A DNA stretch of 13,672 nucleotides from Verrucomicrobiota bacterium (GTDB lineage: Bacteria > Verrucomicrobiota > Verrucomicrobiia > Opitutales > UBA953). Below are positions 6,507 to 13,672 of this stretch, in pieces. The notes under the pieces were generated by a model. It had not been told where the DNA came from, did no database searches, and was given only the letters and a program-made list of their open reading frames with translations. The stretch spans positions 1 through 13,672 of the forward strand of contig RFQN01000020.1 of assembly GCA_009924965.1 (NCBI GenBank), read 5' to 3'. Each line of letters starts with the position of its first letter. Position 1 is the first letter of the stretch. The position numbers and the translations under genes were made by a program.

Positions 6507-7733
6507 TTAGGAGAGTTGAGAGGCGACGGCCTGCAGCGTGTCGACGAAGCGCCCCGACAGGTCGGCCCGCGCAAACCGCTGCTCGGCCAACATCCGCGCC
6601 GCCGCCCCTGCGCGACGGCAGCGCCCAGGGTCGGCCGCCAGGGCTTGAAGGGCATCCGCGAAGGCGACGGGGTCGCCCGGCGGCACCACCACGCCGGCGC
6701 CAGCCTCCGTGATCAGGCCGGCCAACCAACCCGGGTAGTTGTTGACGACCGGAATGCCGGCCGCGGCATAATCGAAGAACTTGTTCGGCGAAGTCCCGTC
6801 GTAGAAGGCCGGCACGTCCTTGAGGACCATCAAACCGCAGTCGAGGGAAGCCGTGATCGCACCGAGCTGCTCTTTGGGCACGGGGTCGTAGAAACGGCAA
6901 TTGTCGAGGCCGGCGGCGGTGGCCGCCGCCCGCAAGCGGTCCTTTTCTTTGCCATCGCCGATGAAAGCTAGCTTGATGCGCTCATCGCCGCGGCGACGGA
7001 GTTCGCGGGCGACATCCAACAAGGCATCGAGGCCGTTGGCTGGGCCATGCGCACCGGTGAAACCGGCGACGAAATCGCCCTGCGCCAGCCCCGGCAAAGT
7101 CAGCGGGGCCCGTAAGCGCGGATGGAAGAGCTCCAAATCGCTGCCGTTCGGGATCAGGGTGATGGCGCGGCCACGCGGCGCGCGGCGCCGGATGCCCGCC
7201 ACGATGCCTGGTGAAAGCCCGATGCAAGCGTCGGCTCCACGATAGGCGGCCCACTCGAGCACGGACATCGCCCCCAAGAGCAACGGGTTGCGGACGCCCA
7301 GCGCCCGCGGGAGCTCCGGCCAGAGGTCGCGGACCTCGAAGACGAAGGGCTTGCCTCGCAACCAGCGGGCCGCGAGGCCGGGGAGCGCCGCGGTGAGCGG
7401 GGTCGAGGTCGCGAAGGCGAGGTCGTACGTCTCCGTCAGCGCCAAGCGCAGCGCGCGCGCGGCGAAGCCGACGAAGGTCGCGGCGCGGCGCGCAAGGCCG
7501 TCGCGGTTGGAATAGGCCAACGGCAGGGAGATGACGTCGATTCCGTCGACGTCGCCGCGGGACCAGCCCGCCACCGGATCCCACGGAAGGCGAAGCCCCG
7601 ACTGTGCATGCGCGCCGCAGACCATCGTGACGGCGTGCCCACAGGCGACCAAGGCGCGGGCGAACTCATACGAGCGCGTCCCGCCGGCGCCCTGCGGAGT
7701 CGCGAAATGTTGATGGAAATAAAGGATGCGCAT
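6507..7733 (-). CDS. GT4 glycosyltransferase, WbuB-like
   Basis: A 408-residue GT-B protein beginning MRILYFHQHFATPQGAGGTR, the characteristic start of WbuB-type transferases (described in E. coli as an N-acetyl-L-fucosamine transferase). Other landmarks are SYEFARAL (21-28), FEVRDLWPELP (132-142), LIPNGSDLELF (193-203), GAHGPANGLD (227-236) opening the nucleotide-sugar half, and TSPNKFFDYAAAGIPVVNNYPGWL (314-337, quoted in part as the donor-binding block). The E-x7-E first Glu is replaced (Gly313, Asp312 adjacent) and the second is Asp321. As I recall, this TSPNKFFDY form is normal for this subfamily. It starts 12 bases after the wecB stop, the widest gap in the operon, and ends two bases before the ACP. 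Subfamily is fairly sure; the sugar moved is not, because no FucNAc synthesis genes lie in the window. Confidence 0.9.
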   Translation of the reverse strand: MRILYFHQHFATPQGAGGTRSYEFARALVACGHAVTMVCGAHAQSGLRLPWDPVAGWSRGDVDGIDVISLPLAYSNRDGLARRAATFVGFAARALRLALTETYDLAFATSTPLTAALPGLAARWLRGKPFVFEVRDLWPELPRALGVRNPLLLGAMSVLEWAAYRGADACIGLSPGIVAGIRRRAPRGRAITLIPNGSDLELFHPRLRAPLTLPGLAQGDFVAGFTGAHGPANGLDALLDVARELRRRGDERIKLAFIGDGKEKDRLRAAATAAGLDNCRFYDPVPKEQLGAITASLDCGLMVLKDVPAFYDGTSPNKFFDYAAAGIPVVNNYPGWLAGLITEAGAGVVVPPGDPVAFADALQALAADPGRCRRAGAAARMLAEQRFARADLSGRFVDTLQAVASQLS

Positions 7734-7745
7734 GCGGCGCGCGGT

Positions 7746-8897
7746 TCAGGCCAGGTCGCGTTCGAGGACTTCGCGGATCTTGCGGGCGGCCGTGCCGTCC
7801 CCGTAAGGGTTCTGGAGCCGCGAGCGGCGGAGGTATTCCGCCGGGTCGTCCAGAAGACGCGTGGTCTCTTGGCAGATACGGGCCGGATCAGTCCCGACCA
7901 AGGTGCAGGTCCCCGCGGAGACGCCTTCCACTCGCTCGGTGGTTTGGCGCAAGACCAGCACGGGCTTGCCGAGCGAAGGCGCTTCTTCCTGGACGCCCCC
8001 CGAGTCGGTCAGGATGACCGTGGCGCGGTCCATGAGCCAGACGAAGTCCTCGTACCGTGCCGGTGGGATCAAAGCGATGCGCGGGTTCTTGCCGAGCAGA
8101 CGATGCACCGGCTCCTGGACCAAGGGGTTCAGGTGCACGGGATAAAGCACGCCGAGGTCGGGGTGCCGCTCGGTCAGCTGCTGCAAGGCCCGACAGATCT
8201 GCTCGAAGCCTAAGCCAAAGGATTCACGACGATGGCCGGTGACCAGGAGCCAACGGGCCTTAGGGTCGGCCAAGTAGCGGTCAGCGAAGGCGGGCGGGAC
8301 GCCGAGGCGAGCGATGACTTCCGCATCCTGCCCGAGTCCTTGCACACGGGCCCGGGTCCAGAGCAGCGCGTCCACGACCGTATTCCCGGTGACCGTGCAG
8401 GAAGCGTCGTCGATGGCTTCGCTCAACAGGTTCTCGCGCGCCTGTTGCGTCGGGCAGAAGTTCCACCGCACCAGCGGAGCGGTCAACCGACGGTTCATCT
8501 CTTCAGGAAACGGCGAGCGCATATCGTCCGTGCGGAGGCCAGCCTCCACGTGGCCGACAGGGACGTTGGCGTAGAACGCCGCCAAGGCGGAGCCCAACAC
8601 GGTCGTGGTATCGCCCTGCACCAGGACGGCATCGGGACGGGCCATGGTGATCCACGAGTGCACGGACGTGAGCACGCGGGCGGTGAGGTCGGACAAGCCC
8701 TGCCCGGGCTGCATGAGGTTCAGGTCGACGTCCGGACGGAGGCCGAAGACCGCCAAGGTCTGGTCCAGCATCTGACGGTGCTGCGCCGTCGCGACCAGGA
8801 TCGGCCGCAGCTGCTTGGATTGCATCAGCTCGAAGTAGAGCGGAGCCATCTTGATGCACTCGGGACGAGTGCCGACAATCAGGGCGACGGTGCGCAT
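7746..8897 (-). CDS. wecB: UDP-N-acetylglucosamine 2-epimerase (non-hydrolysing)
   Basis: A 383-residue cytoplasmic enzyme interconverting UDP-GlcNAc and UDP-ManNAc. The start at 8897 gives MRTVALIVGTRPECIKMAPL; a longer frame to 9158 only adds unrelated residues lying inside the preceding gene. Family motifs are all present: GTRPE (9-13), VQGDTT with Asp96 (93-98), HVEAGLRT with Glu118 (116-123), SPFPEEMNRR with Glu132 (128-137), TGHRRE with His222 (220-225) and DSGGVQEE (298-305). Asp96, Glu118, Glu132 and His222 match positions reported as catalytic or substrate-binding in E. coli WecB. Length is normal. It starts five bases after the heparinase-like gene. With wecC it should supply UDP-ManNAcA, although the two genes are separated by the heparinase-like gene rather than adjacent. 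Confidence 0.97.
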   Translation of the reverse strand: MRTVALIVGTRPECIKMAPLYFELMQSKQLRPILVATAQHRQMLDQTLAVFGLRPDVDLNLMQPGQGLSDLTARVLTSVHSWITMARPDAVLVQGDTTTVLGSALAAFYANVPVGHVEAGLRTDDMRSPFPEEMNRRLTAPLVRWNFCPTQQARENLLSEAIDDASCTVTGNTVVDALLWTRARVQGLGQDAEVIARLGVPPAFADRYLADPKARWLLVTGHRRESFGLGFEQICRALQQLTERHPDLGVLYPVHLNPLVQEPVHRLLGKNPRIALIPPARYEDFVWLMDRATVILTDSGGVQEEAPSLGKPVLVLRQTTERVEGVSAGTCTLVGTDPARICQETTRLLDDPAEYLRRSRLQNPYGDGTAARKIREVLERDLA

Positions 8898-8902
8898 GGG
8901 CT

Positions 8903-10840
8903 TTATAAAGGGATAGGGACGCCGTCGACGAGCACGGCCTCGGCCCGCAGTTCCACGTGGCAACCGAGGGCCGCGACGAAGGTCACCGCCGAACCGACGG
9001 CCGTCAAACGACGCGTCCAAGCGGCTTCGCGACGTCCGTAGCGAGGCGCGAAGTAACCTTCGCCGGTCTGGGCATCCGCCGTGAGCCAAGCCTCCTGGGA
9101 AGGCTGGGAGCACGCGACGGCCAGCCGCTCCAAGCCGGCGCGCGTGCGGCCATGCCAACGGAGTTCGCAGCGGCTCGCCGCACTCGGCGCCTGGACTTGG
9201 TCGATGATGACGAAGCCTTGCGGGAAGCGGAGCACCCGCCGGTTCCAGCGCGCGCCGCCCAAGTCGCGGAGGCTAGCAGCAAGCCCTTGCGGTTCGGCGT
9301 GGCGCTCACAGGCCGTCCAAGGCAACCACAGGAAACGGCCAACCTTCCGCATAGGCCCCTGCCGATCGACGGTAACGACATTGTGGTGCACGGCGGAACC
9401 AAAGTCCTCGGCACCGACACCTGTATAAGAGTAAGTCCCGACGTCCTCGGCGATCCACTCTCCATCCCAGCGGAGAGAGACCTGCAGCTGGTCCGCCTGA
9501 CTCGGCCGATGCCGCCAAGGCGTGGCCGAGGGGTGCCGAAAGAACGCCGTGCCACGGAGGTTGCGCAAGACACCGACACCCGACGCTAGGCACTCGATGC
9601 TCGGGCCGTCCACCCCTGGACGCGCCGTGACGGGCAACGGCCCGACCAACAGCAGCGAAGCTTCGTCCCACGGTCCAGAGGGAAGACGTTGACCCAAGAA
9701 CAAGGCTTGGGCCGCGCCCACCGCGGGACGGAAATCATGGGCGGGGCAGCCGCTCAAGGGGAAGAGGTTGGCGCTGTCATCCGCCCCGTAGCGCGGCACC
9801 GTGCCATCCGCCTCCAATAAGTTCACGAGGAACTCCGTGGCGCGAGCCACGTGGTCCCGCGTCTGGGGCGGCAGGCGTTCGCCTGCGGAGACCAGCACGA
9901 CCTCGGCCCACGTCATGAGCTGCAGGAAGAGCCGATGGTAGTTCGTCGAGTGCTGGCTGAAGCCACCGTCGACGTCGACGAGCGCGTCGACCTGCGGGAA
10001 GAGCGTTTCCAGGCCTTGGTCGCGCCAGCTCGCGGAGTCTTCCAATTGCGGCCACAAGGCACCGGCCGTGAAGAGCCCGAGGGCTTCGCTGAGGCCATGG
10101 TTGTTCTGCTGCGACAGGGCATAGCCGAGATGCGCGCGAATGCGCTCCGCGGTCGCGGTCGCCAGGCGCGCGGTCAGCAGCAACCGAGCATCCGTCGTCG
10201 CAGGATGCGCGCGAAAGGCCTGCAGCGCGAAGGCCACAGCGATGAGGCGCATCGAGGCTTCCTGCCCGCACATCCATTGGGGCCCGCGGTTGGGTGGATT
10301 CGCCTCCATCCAATGTTCGAGCAAGGCCCAGAAGCGTTCGACATGCCGGGCTTCACCATCCAAGACCCAGGCGCGCACCAAGGGATAGACCCATGCGAAT
10401 CGCGAGAGCTCCCAGACGCCTTTGATGTCCACCGGACCCGCAGCGGAAAGCTTCACCCAATGGGCGTTAGGGTCGACCGACGACCCGTCGAGTACGCTGA
10501 GGTGCCAGCGCGGAAACACGCCTGCCTCCCTTAAGTCGTGGTTAAAAATCCGGTAGCGCCCGAGCGCGATCAGGTCGGCTTCGGCGACAGGCGAGTGCCC
10601 GTTCTCAACGGCCCACGCTTCGACATGAGGCGCCAGGTAGGTGCGGTCGATCTTCGCGATCGGCAAGCGCGGGGCGGACCGACGCCAACGCTCCGCGTAA
10701 TCGGCGGGCAGTTCGATATCCGTCCACGCGTGTACCGGGCAGATGAGTCGCTCTATTAGACCGCTGGAACGTTCGACCTGGAACCAGAGTCGACGGAGCA
10801 ACCACGCGGGACCGAGATGCTGGAGGGCGGAAAGGTACAA
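8903..10840 (-). CDS. Heparinase II/III-family protein (polysaccharide lyase-like)
   Basis: A 645-residue protein with an alpha/alpha-toroid N-terminal half and a beta-sandwich C-terminal half. NNHGLSEALGLF (246-257) holds the conserved Asn-His pair, HSTNYHRLFLQ (297-307) the conserved Tyr301, YGADDSANLFPL (351-362) the acidic segment, HRPSQADQLQVSL (444-456) the second-domain His region, and HHNVVTVD (485-492) the beta-sandwich signature. By analogy with heparinase II, His248, Tyr301 and His444 are candidate catalytic residues. The start is TTG at 10840, four bases after the wecC stop; the N-terminus LQHLGPAWLLRRLWFQ matches the 'L..LRP.QL..R.W.R' opening common in this family, so the TTG is credible. 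There is no signal peptide, so the product is predicted cytoplasmic unless exported otherwise. Such proteins recur beside wecB/wecC and bi-domain oxidoreductases; their role in biosynthesis is not established. Confidence 0.9.
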   Translation of the reverse strand: MYLSALQHLGPAWLLRRLWFQVERSSGLIERLICPVHAWTDIELPADYAERWRRSAPRLPIAKIDRTYLAPHVEAWAVENGHSPVAEADLIALGRYRIFNHDLREAGVFPRWHLSVLDGSSVDPNAHWVKLSAAGPVDIKGVWELSRFAWVYPLVRAWVLDGEARHVERFWALLEHWMEANPPNRGPQWMCGQEASMRLIAVAFALQAFRAHPATTDARLLLTARLATATAERIRAHLGYALSQQNNHGLSEALGLFTAGALWPQLEDSASWRDQGLETLFPQVDALVDVDGGFSQHSTNYHRLFLQLMTWAEVVLVSAGERLPPQTRDHVARATEFLVNLLEADGTVPRYGADDSANLFPLSGCPAHDFRPAVGAAQALFLGQRLPSGPWDEASLLLVGPLPVTARPGVDGPSIECLASGVGVLRNLRGTAFFRHPSATPWRHRPSQADQLQVSLRWDGEWIAEDVGTYSYTGVGAEDFGSAVHHNVVTVDRQGPMRKVGRFLWLPWTACERHAEPQGLAASLRDLGGARWNRRVLRFPQGFVIIDQVQAPSAASRCELRWHGRTRAGLERLAVACSQPSQEAWLTADAQTGEGYFAPRYGRREAAWTRRLTAVGSAVTFVAALGCHVELRAEAVLVDGVPIPL

Positions 10841-10844
10841 GGGG

Positions 10845-12074
10845 TCAGCGGATCTGCCCGCGGGTGTCGATGAGCGTCTTGCCGGCCAGCGCCGCCAAGG
10901 TCAGCGACCCGAAGGCGCGGTGGTCGACGAGCAGGACCACCACGTTCGCGGTGGCGAGGGCGGCCTCGAGGCCAACGAGCTGAACTTTGCCGGAGAGGCT
11001 CGGCGGCAACGCCTGCACGTGGGGCTCCACCGCCAGCACCTGCAAACCGCTATCCGCCAGCGCCGCGGTGATTTCGACCGCAGGGGATTCGCGCAAGTCG
11101 TCGACGTTGGCCTTGAAGGCGAGGCCGAGGCAGGCGACGACGGGCTGCGCGTGTTGGGCGGCGGCGGCGCGGACCTGCGCGACGACGTGATGCGGCTTGT
11201 GGTCGTTGACCTCGCGCGCCGTCCGCAGCAGGCGGGCTTCTGCCGGCGCCGCCGCGACGATGAACCAAGGGTCCACGGCGATACAGTGTCCACCGACGCC
11301 GGGTCCAGGCTGCAGGATCTTCACGCGGGGGTGACGATTGGCCAAGCGGATCAGCTCCCAGACGTCGATGCGCAGGCGATCGCAGATCAACGACAGCTCG
11401 TTCGCGAACGCGATGTTCACGTCGCGGAAAGCGTTTTCCGTGAGCTTCGCCATCTCGGCGGTGCGGGCATCGGTGAGGAAGATCTGCGCCGTGCAGAAAG
11501 TCTCGTAGAGGGCCTTCGCCTGGGCCGCGGCGGCGGGCGTCAACCCGCCGGCGATGCGGTCGTTCGAGACGAGCTCCTTCAGCATCTGGCCCGGCAGGAT
11601 GCGCTCGGGACAATGCGCGTAGAGCAAACCGGCCGGTACGTCGCGGCCCAGGCGCGCTAGCTCCGCCTCCAGCCAAGCCTTGACCTTCTCCGTGGTCCCC
11701 ACGGGCGAGGTGGATTCCAGGATCACGAGGTTACCGGCGCGGACGTGCGGGGCCAGCGCGCGCGTCGCGGCTTCGACGTAAGCCAGGTCCGGCGTGCGGC
11801 TACCATCGGACTGGACGATGAATGGGGTCGGGACGGCCAAGATGAAGACCGCCGCCGGCGCGGGTTCGGTGGCGGCCCGCAGGTTGCCGGACTGGACGGC
11901 CGCGCGCACCAAGACGTCGAGGTCGGGCTCTTGGATGTGGATGCGGCCCGTGTTGATGGTCTCGACCACCGCCGGGCTGATGTCCACGCCGAGGACGCGC
12001 TTGCCTTTGGTCGCGAAGATCGAGGCGGTAGGTAGGCCGATGTAGCCGAGGCCGAGGACGCACAGGTCGTTCAT
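10845..12074 (-). CDS. wecC: UDP-N-acetyl-D-mannosamine dehydrogenase (UDP-ManNAcA forming)
   Basis: A 409-residue member of the UDP-glucose/GDP-mannose dehydrogenase family that oxidises C6 of UDP-ManNAc twice with NAD+ to give UDP-ManNAcA. The start at 12074 yields MNDLCVLGLGYIGLPTASIF, whose GLGYIGLP (8-15) is the NAD-binding loop; a longer frame to 12281 adds 69 unrelated residues overlapping the preceding gene. ESTSPVGTTE (120-129), EMAKLTENAFRDVNIAFANE (207-226) with Lys210, GPGVGGHCIAVDPWF (257-271) with catalytic Cys264, and FKANVDDLRESPA (320-332) are all present. Length is standard. WecC is chosen over UDP-glucose dehydrogenase because of the GGHCIAVDPWF form of the active-site loop and the accompanying wecB. 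A WbpA/WbpO-type UDP-HexNAc dehydrogenase with another epimer specificity is the main alternative. Confidence 0.93.
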   Translation of the reverse strand: MNDLCVLGLGYIGLPTASIFATKGKRVLGVDISPAVVETINTGRIHIQEPDLDVLVRAAVQSGNLRAATEPAPAAVFILAVPTPFIVQSDGSRTPDLAYVEAATRALAPHVRAGNLVILESTSPVGTTEKVKAWLEAELARLGRDVPAGLLYAHCPERILPGQMLKELVSNDRIAGGLTPAAAAQAKALYETFCTAQIFLTDARTAEMAKLTENAFRDVNIAFANELSLICDRLRIDVWELIRLANRHPRVKILQPGPGVGGHCIAVDPWFIVAAAPAEARLLRTAREVNDHKPHHVVAQVRAAAAQHAQPVVACLGLAFKANVDDLRESPAVEITAALADSGLQVLAVEPHVQALPPSLSGKVQLVGLEAALATANVVVLLVDHRAFGSLTLAALAGKTLIDTRGQIR

Positions 12075-12079
12075 GGGAA

Positions 12080-13672
12080 TCAGGGAGCAGGCATGCTTTG
12101 CATGCGAATGGACCAACGGGAAACTTCCAGGAGCTCGTCGAGCGGGATCGGGGACGGCGCCCCGGCTGCAACCGCCTGGAGAAAAGCTTGGACGGCCCAG
12201 CGGTGGCCTTTGTCCGGCGTGGACCGCCAGAACCCGCCGCGGTCGAACCCGGTGACGCCGTGGCCGCGGCACCGCGTCCAATTATCGATCTCCACTTCCC
12301 AGTCGGCGCCGGAGATGCGGAAGCGTTCCTTGGGCACGGCGGGATCGAGGTCGGTGAGGTAATGAATCTGGCCGGTCGAGCCATCCGCGAACTCGAGGGA
12401 GAAGCGGCCGGCATCCTGTCCATCGCCTCCGCGGTAGGTGGCGTGCACCGAGGCGATGGGAGCGCCCGCCCAAAAACGGAGCAGGTCCACGAAATGGCAG
12501 GCCTCGCCGACGATGCGACCGCCACCGACACGGGCATCCAACGCCCAATGACCTGCAGGCAGGGTGCCCGCGTTGATGGTCGCTTCAAAGTGCTTAGGGC
12601 CCGTGATGGTCCGCAAACGCTGGGCGACCTGTTGCGCAAGCGGCGCGAAGCGGCGATTGAACCCGACCATCAGGATTTGCCCGCTGGCGGCTTGGGCGGT
12701 GGCGAGGGCGGCGAGTTCGGCTTCCGTCAAGGCCAGCGGCTTTTCCACCCATACCGCCTTGCCGGCTTGGAGCGCGGCGCCGGCCTGGCCGGCGTGTTGG
12801 TGATGCCGGGTGGTGATGAACACCGCACGGACGGACGGGTCGGCGAGCGCACCCTGAAAATCGGTGGAGGCGGACTGGGCCTGGAGTTGCCGGGCGAGCA
12901 GCAAGGCGGAGGCGCCTCGCTCCGACACCACCTGGGCGACGGCGGGCCGAGGGTCTTGAGCCAAGAGCGCGGGCAGCAACGTCCGCGTCGCGAAATTGCC
13001 CGCCCCGATCAGCGCGACCTGCTGGGCGGAGGCCTGCGCAGGGCGCGCGCGGAGGCCGAGGCTCTGCTGCAGCAAGCCCGCCTCGTCCGCATAGGTCAGC
13101 AAAAGGCCGAGCGTGCCGTGGCGATGCAACGTGCCGTACGCGGACGGAGCCTGCTCGAACGCCAAGCGGGTGGAGATGAGTCCCTCCGTCGAAAGCCGGC
13201 CTTGGGCCAGCAACGCCAGCACCGCCTCGAAGTTGCCGCGGGCGGAATAAGCGTCGGTGGGGTCGGGCGAGCCGTAGGACTGCGAGACCTGGAAGCTGAC
13301 TTCGTTGCGATAGAAGTCCGCGCGGTTCAGCTGGAGCCCCACGACGCCGACCAACACGACGCGGCCATGGCGACGGCAACACCGGGCCGCGAGGTTCACC
13401 GGTTCCGAAGAAGCCGTGGTCGCCGTAAGCAAGACGCCGGCCACCCCCTGCCCTCCCGACCAGGCGAGGATATCGGCCAACGGGTCGGCGGAAGGATGTA
13501 ACGTGAAGCAGCGGGCTCCGAAGCGTTCGGCGGCCAAGCACTTGTCGGCGTCGGGATCGAGCCCGTACACCTGGTAGCCTTGGGCGACCAAGAGCCGCAC
13601 CGCGAGCTGCCCGATCAAGCCGAGGCCACTGACGACCACACGCTCGCCGGCGGGCGCGCCTAAAAGGCGGAT
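12080..13672 (-). CDS. Bi-domain oxidoreductase (zinc-type dehydrogenase + Gfo/Idh/MocA), 5'-partial
   Basis: 530 residues are visible and the frame stays open to the window edge, so the N-terminal catalytic (GroES-like) part and the true start are missing. The GTG at 13639 is internal, not a start: the codons before it read IRLLGAPAGER in frame and lead into the Rossmann strand. Fragment residues 12-21 (VVVSGLGLIG) form the cofactor loop of a medium-chain dehydrogenase. A second Rossmann domain begins at about 219 with VALIGAGNFA, followed by WVEKPLALT (308-316) with the EKP motif and GEACHFVDLLRF (389-400), all typical of Gfo/Idh/MocA oxidoreductases. Full-length relatives are about 700 residues. 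The fused enzyme is common in polysaccharide loci next to heparinase-like genes, presumably modifying a nucleotide sugar, but its reaction is not known. It ends five bases before wecC. Confidence 0.9.
   Translation of the reverse strand: MRLLGAPAGERVVVSGLGLIGQLAVRLLVAQGYQVYGLDPDADKCLAAERFGARCFTLHPSADPLADILAWSGGQGVAGVLLTATTASSEPVNLAARCCRRHGRVVLVGVVGLQLNRADFYRNEVSFQVSQSYGSPDPTDAYSARGNFEAVLALLAQGRLSTEGLISTRLAFEQAPSAYGTLHRHGTLGLLLTYADEAGLLQQSLGLRARPAQASAQQVALIGAGNFATRTLLPALLAQDPRPAVAQVVSERGASALLLARQLQAQSASTDFQGALADPSVRAVFITTRHHQHAGQAGAALQAGKAVWVEKPLALTEAELAALATAQAASGQILMVGFNRRFAPLAQQVAQRLRTITGPKHFEATINAGTLPAGHWALDARVGGGRIVGEACHFVDLLRFWAGAPIASVHATYRGGDGQDAGRFSLEFADGSTGQIHYLTDLDPAVPKERFRISGADWEVEIDNWTRCRGHGVTGFDRGGFWRSTPDKGHRWAVQAFLQAVAAGAPSPIPLDELLEVSRWSIRMQSMPAP

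Noticed and set aside
6505..6900. Upstream extension of the acyl carrier protein frame
   Set aside because: Lies entirely within the WbuB-like gene and is Arg/Gly-rich. An ACP-like sequence begins only after the ATG at 6504.
8898..9158. 87-residue N-terminal extension of wecB
   Set aside because: Lies inside the heparinase-like gene and has no homology to epimerases; the family starts at MRTVALIVGTRPE.
12075..12281. 69-residue N-terminal extension of wecC
   Set aside because: Arg/Pro-rich sequence overlapping the end of the oxidoreductase gene. The NAD-binding strand begins right at MNDLCVLGLG, the usual family start.
12098..13501. 467-codon open frame on the plus strand
   Set aside because: Antisense to the bi-domain oxidoreductase, with biased charged composition and no motif; a by-product of GC-rich codon usage.
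13637..13639. GTG as the start of the oxidoreductase gene
   Set aside because: The frame is open upstream to the window edge and the upstream residues fit the family. The GTG codes for a Val in the Rossmann strand.
1..13672. Promoters, terminators, tRNA/rRNA, insertion sequences, CRISPR arrays
   Set aside because: Genes abut or overlap throughout, leaving no intergenic space above 12 bases. I saw no direct-repeat arrays, transposase motifs, hairpin-plus-T-tract terminators or structured RNA genes.

Overview
The window is one uninterrupted stretch of a surface-polysaccharide biosynthesis locus (O-antigen, capsule or exopolysaccharide type) from a GC-rich bacterium. All 13 genes lie on the minus strand, so transcription runs from base 13672 towards base 1. 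Eleven genes are complete. The first (bi-domain oxidoreductase) lacks its 5' end and the last (asparagine-synthetase-like amidotransferase) lacks its 3' end, each cut by a window edge. Neighbouring genes are separated by 12 bases or fewer or overlap, so this is almost certainly part of one operon. No promoter, terminator, RNA gene, mobile element, repeat array or CRISPR is visible, and no gene-free stretch longer than 12 bases exists.

Layout in transcription order: bi-domain zinc-type dehydrogenase/Gfo-Idh-MocA oxidoreductase (5'-partial); wecC; heparinase II/III-like protein (TTG start); wecB; WbuB-like GT4 glycosyltransferase; acyl carrier protein; short-chain dehydrogenase; AMP-dependent acyl ligase; FkbM methyltransferase; Wzy-like polytopic membrane protein; GT2 glycosyltransferase; GT4 glycosyltransferase; asnB-like amidotransferase (3'-partial).

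How they may work together (inference): WecB and WecC turn UDP-GlcNAc into UDP-ManNAc and then UDP-ManNAcA, an acidic N-acetylated sugar. The AsnB-like enzyme could amidate a uronic acid carboxyl, FkbM could O-methylate a sugar hydroxyl, and the ACP/SDR/acyl-ligase trio could prepare an unusual acyl group for the glycan. Three glycosyltransferases assemble part of the repeat unit and the Wzy-like protein would polymerise it. The heparinase-like protein is a candidate lyase or editing factor for a uronic-acid-containing polymer. The initiating phosphoglycosyltransferase, the flippase, an obvious acyltransferase and the export machinery are not in this window.

Taxonomy is uncertain. The DNA is GC-rich by eye, and 11 of the 12 visible start codons lack a recognisable Shine-Dalgarno sequence. 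That is unlike a typical proteobacterium and would fit some Verrucomicrobiota (for example Opitutales-like organisms), but no marker gene here settles it.
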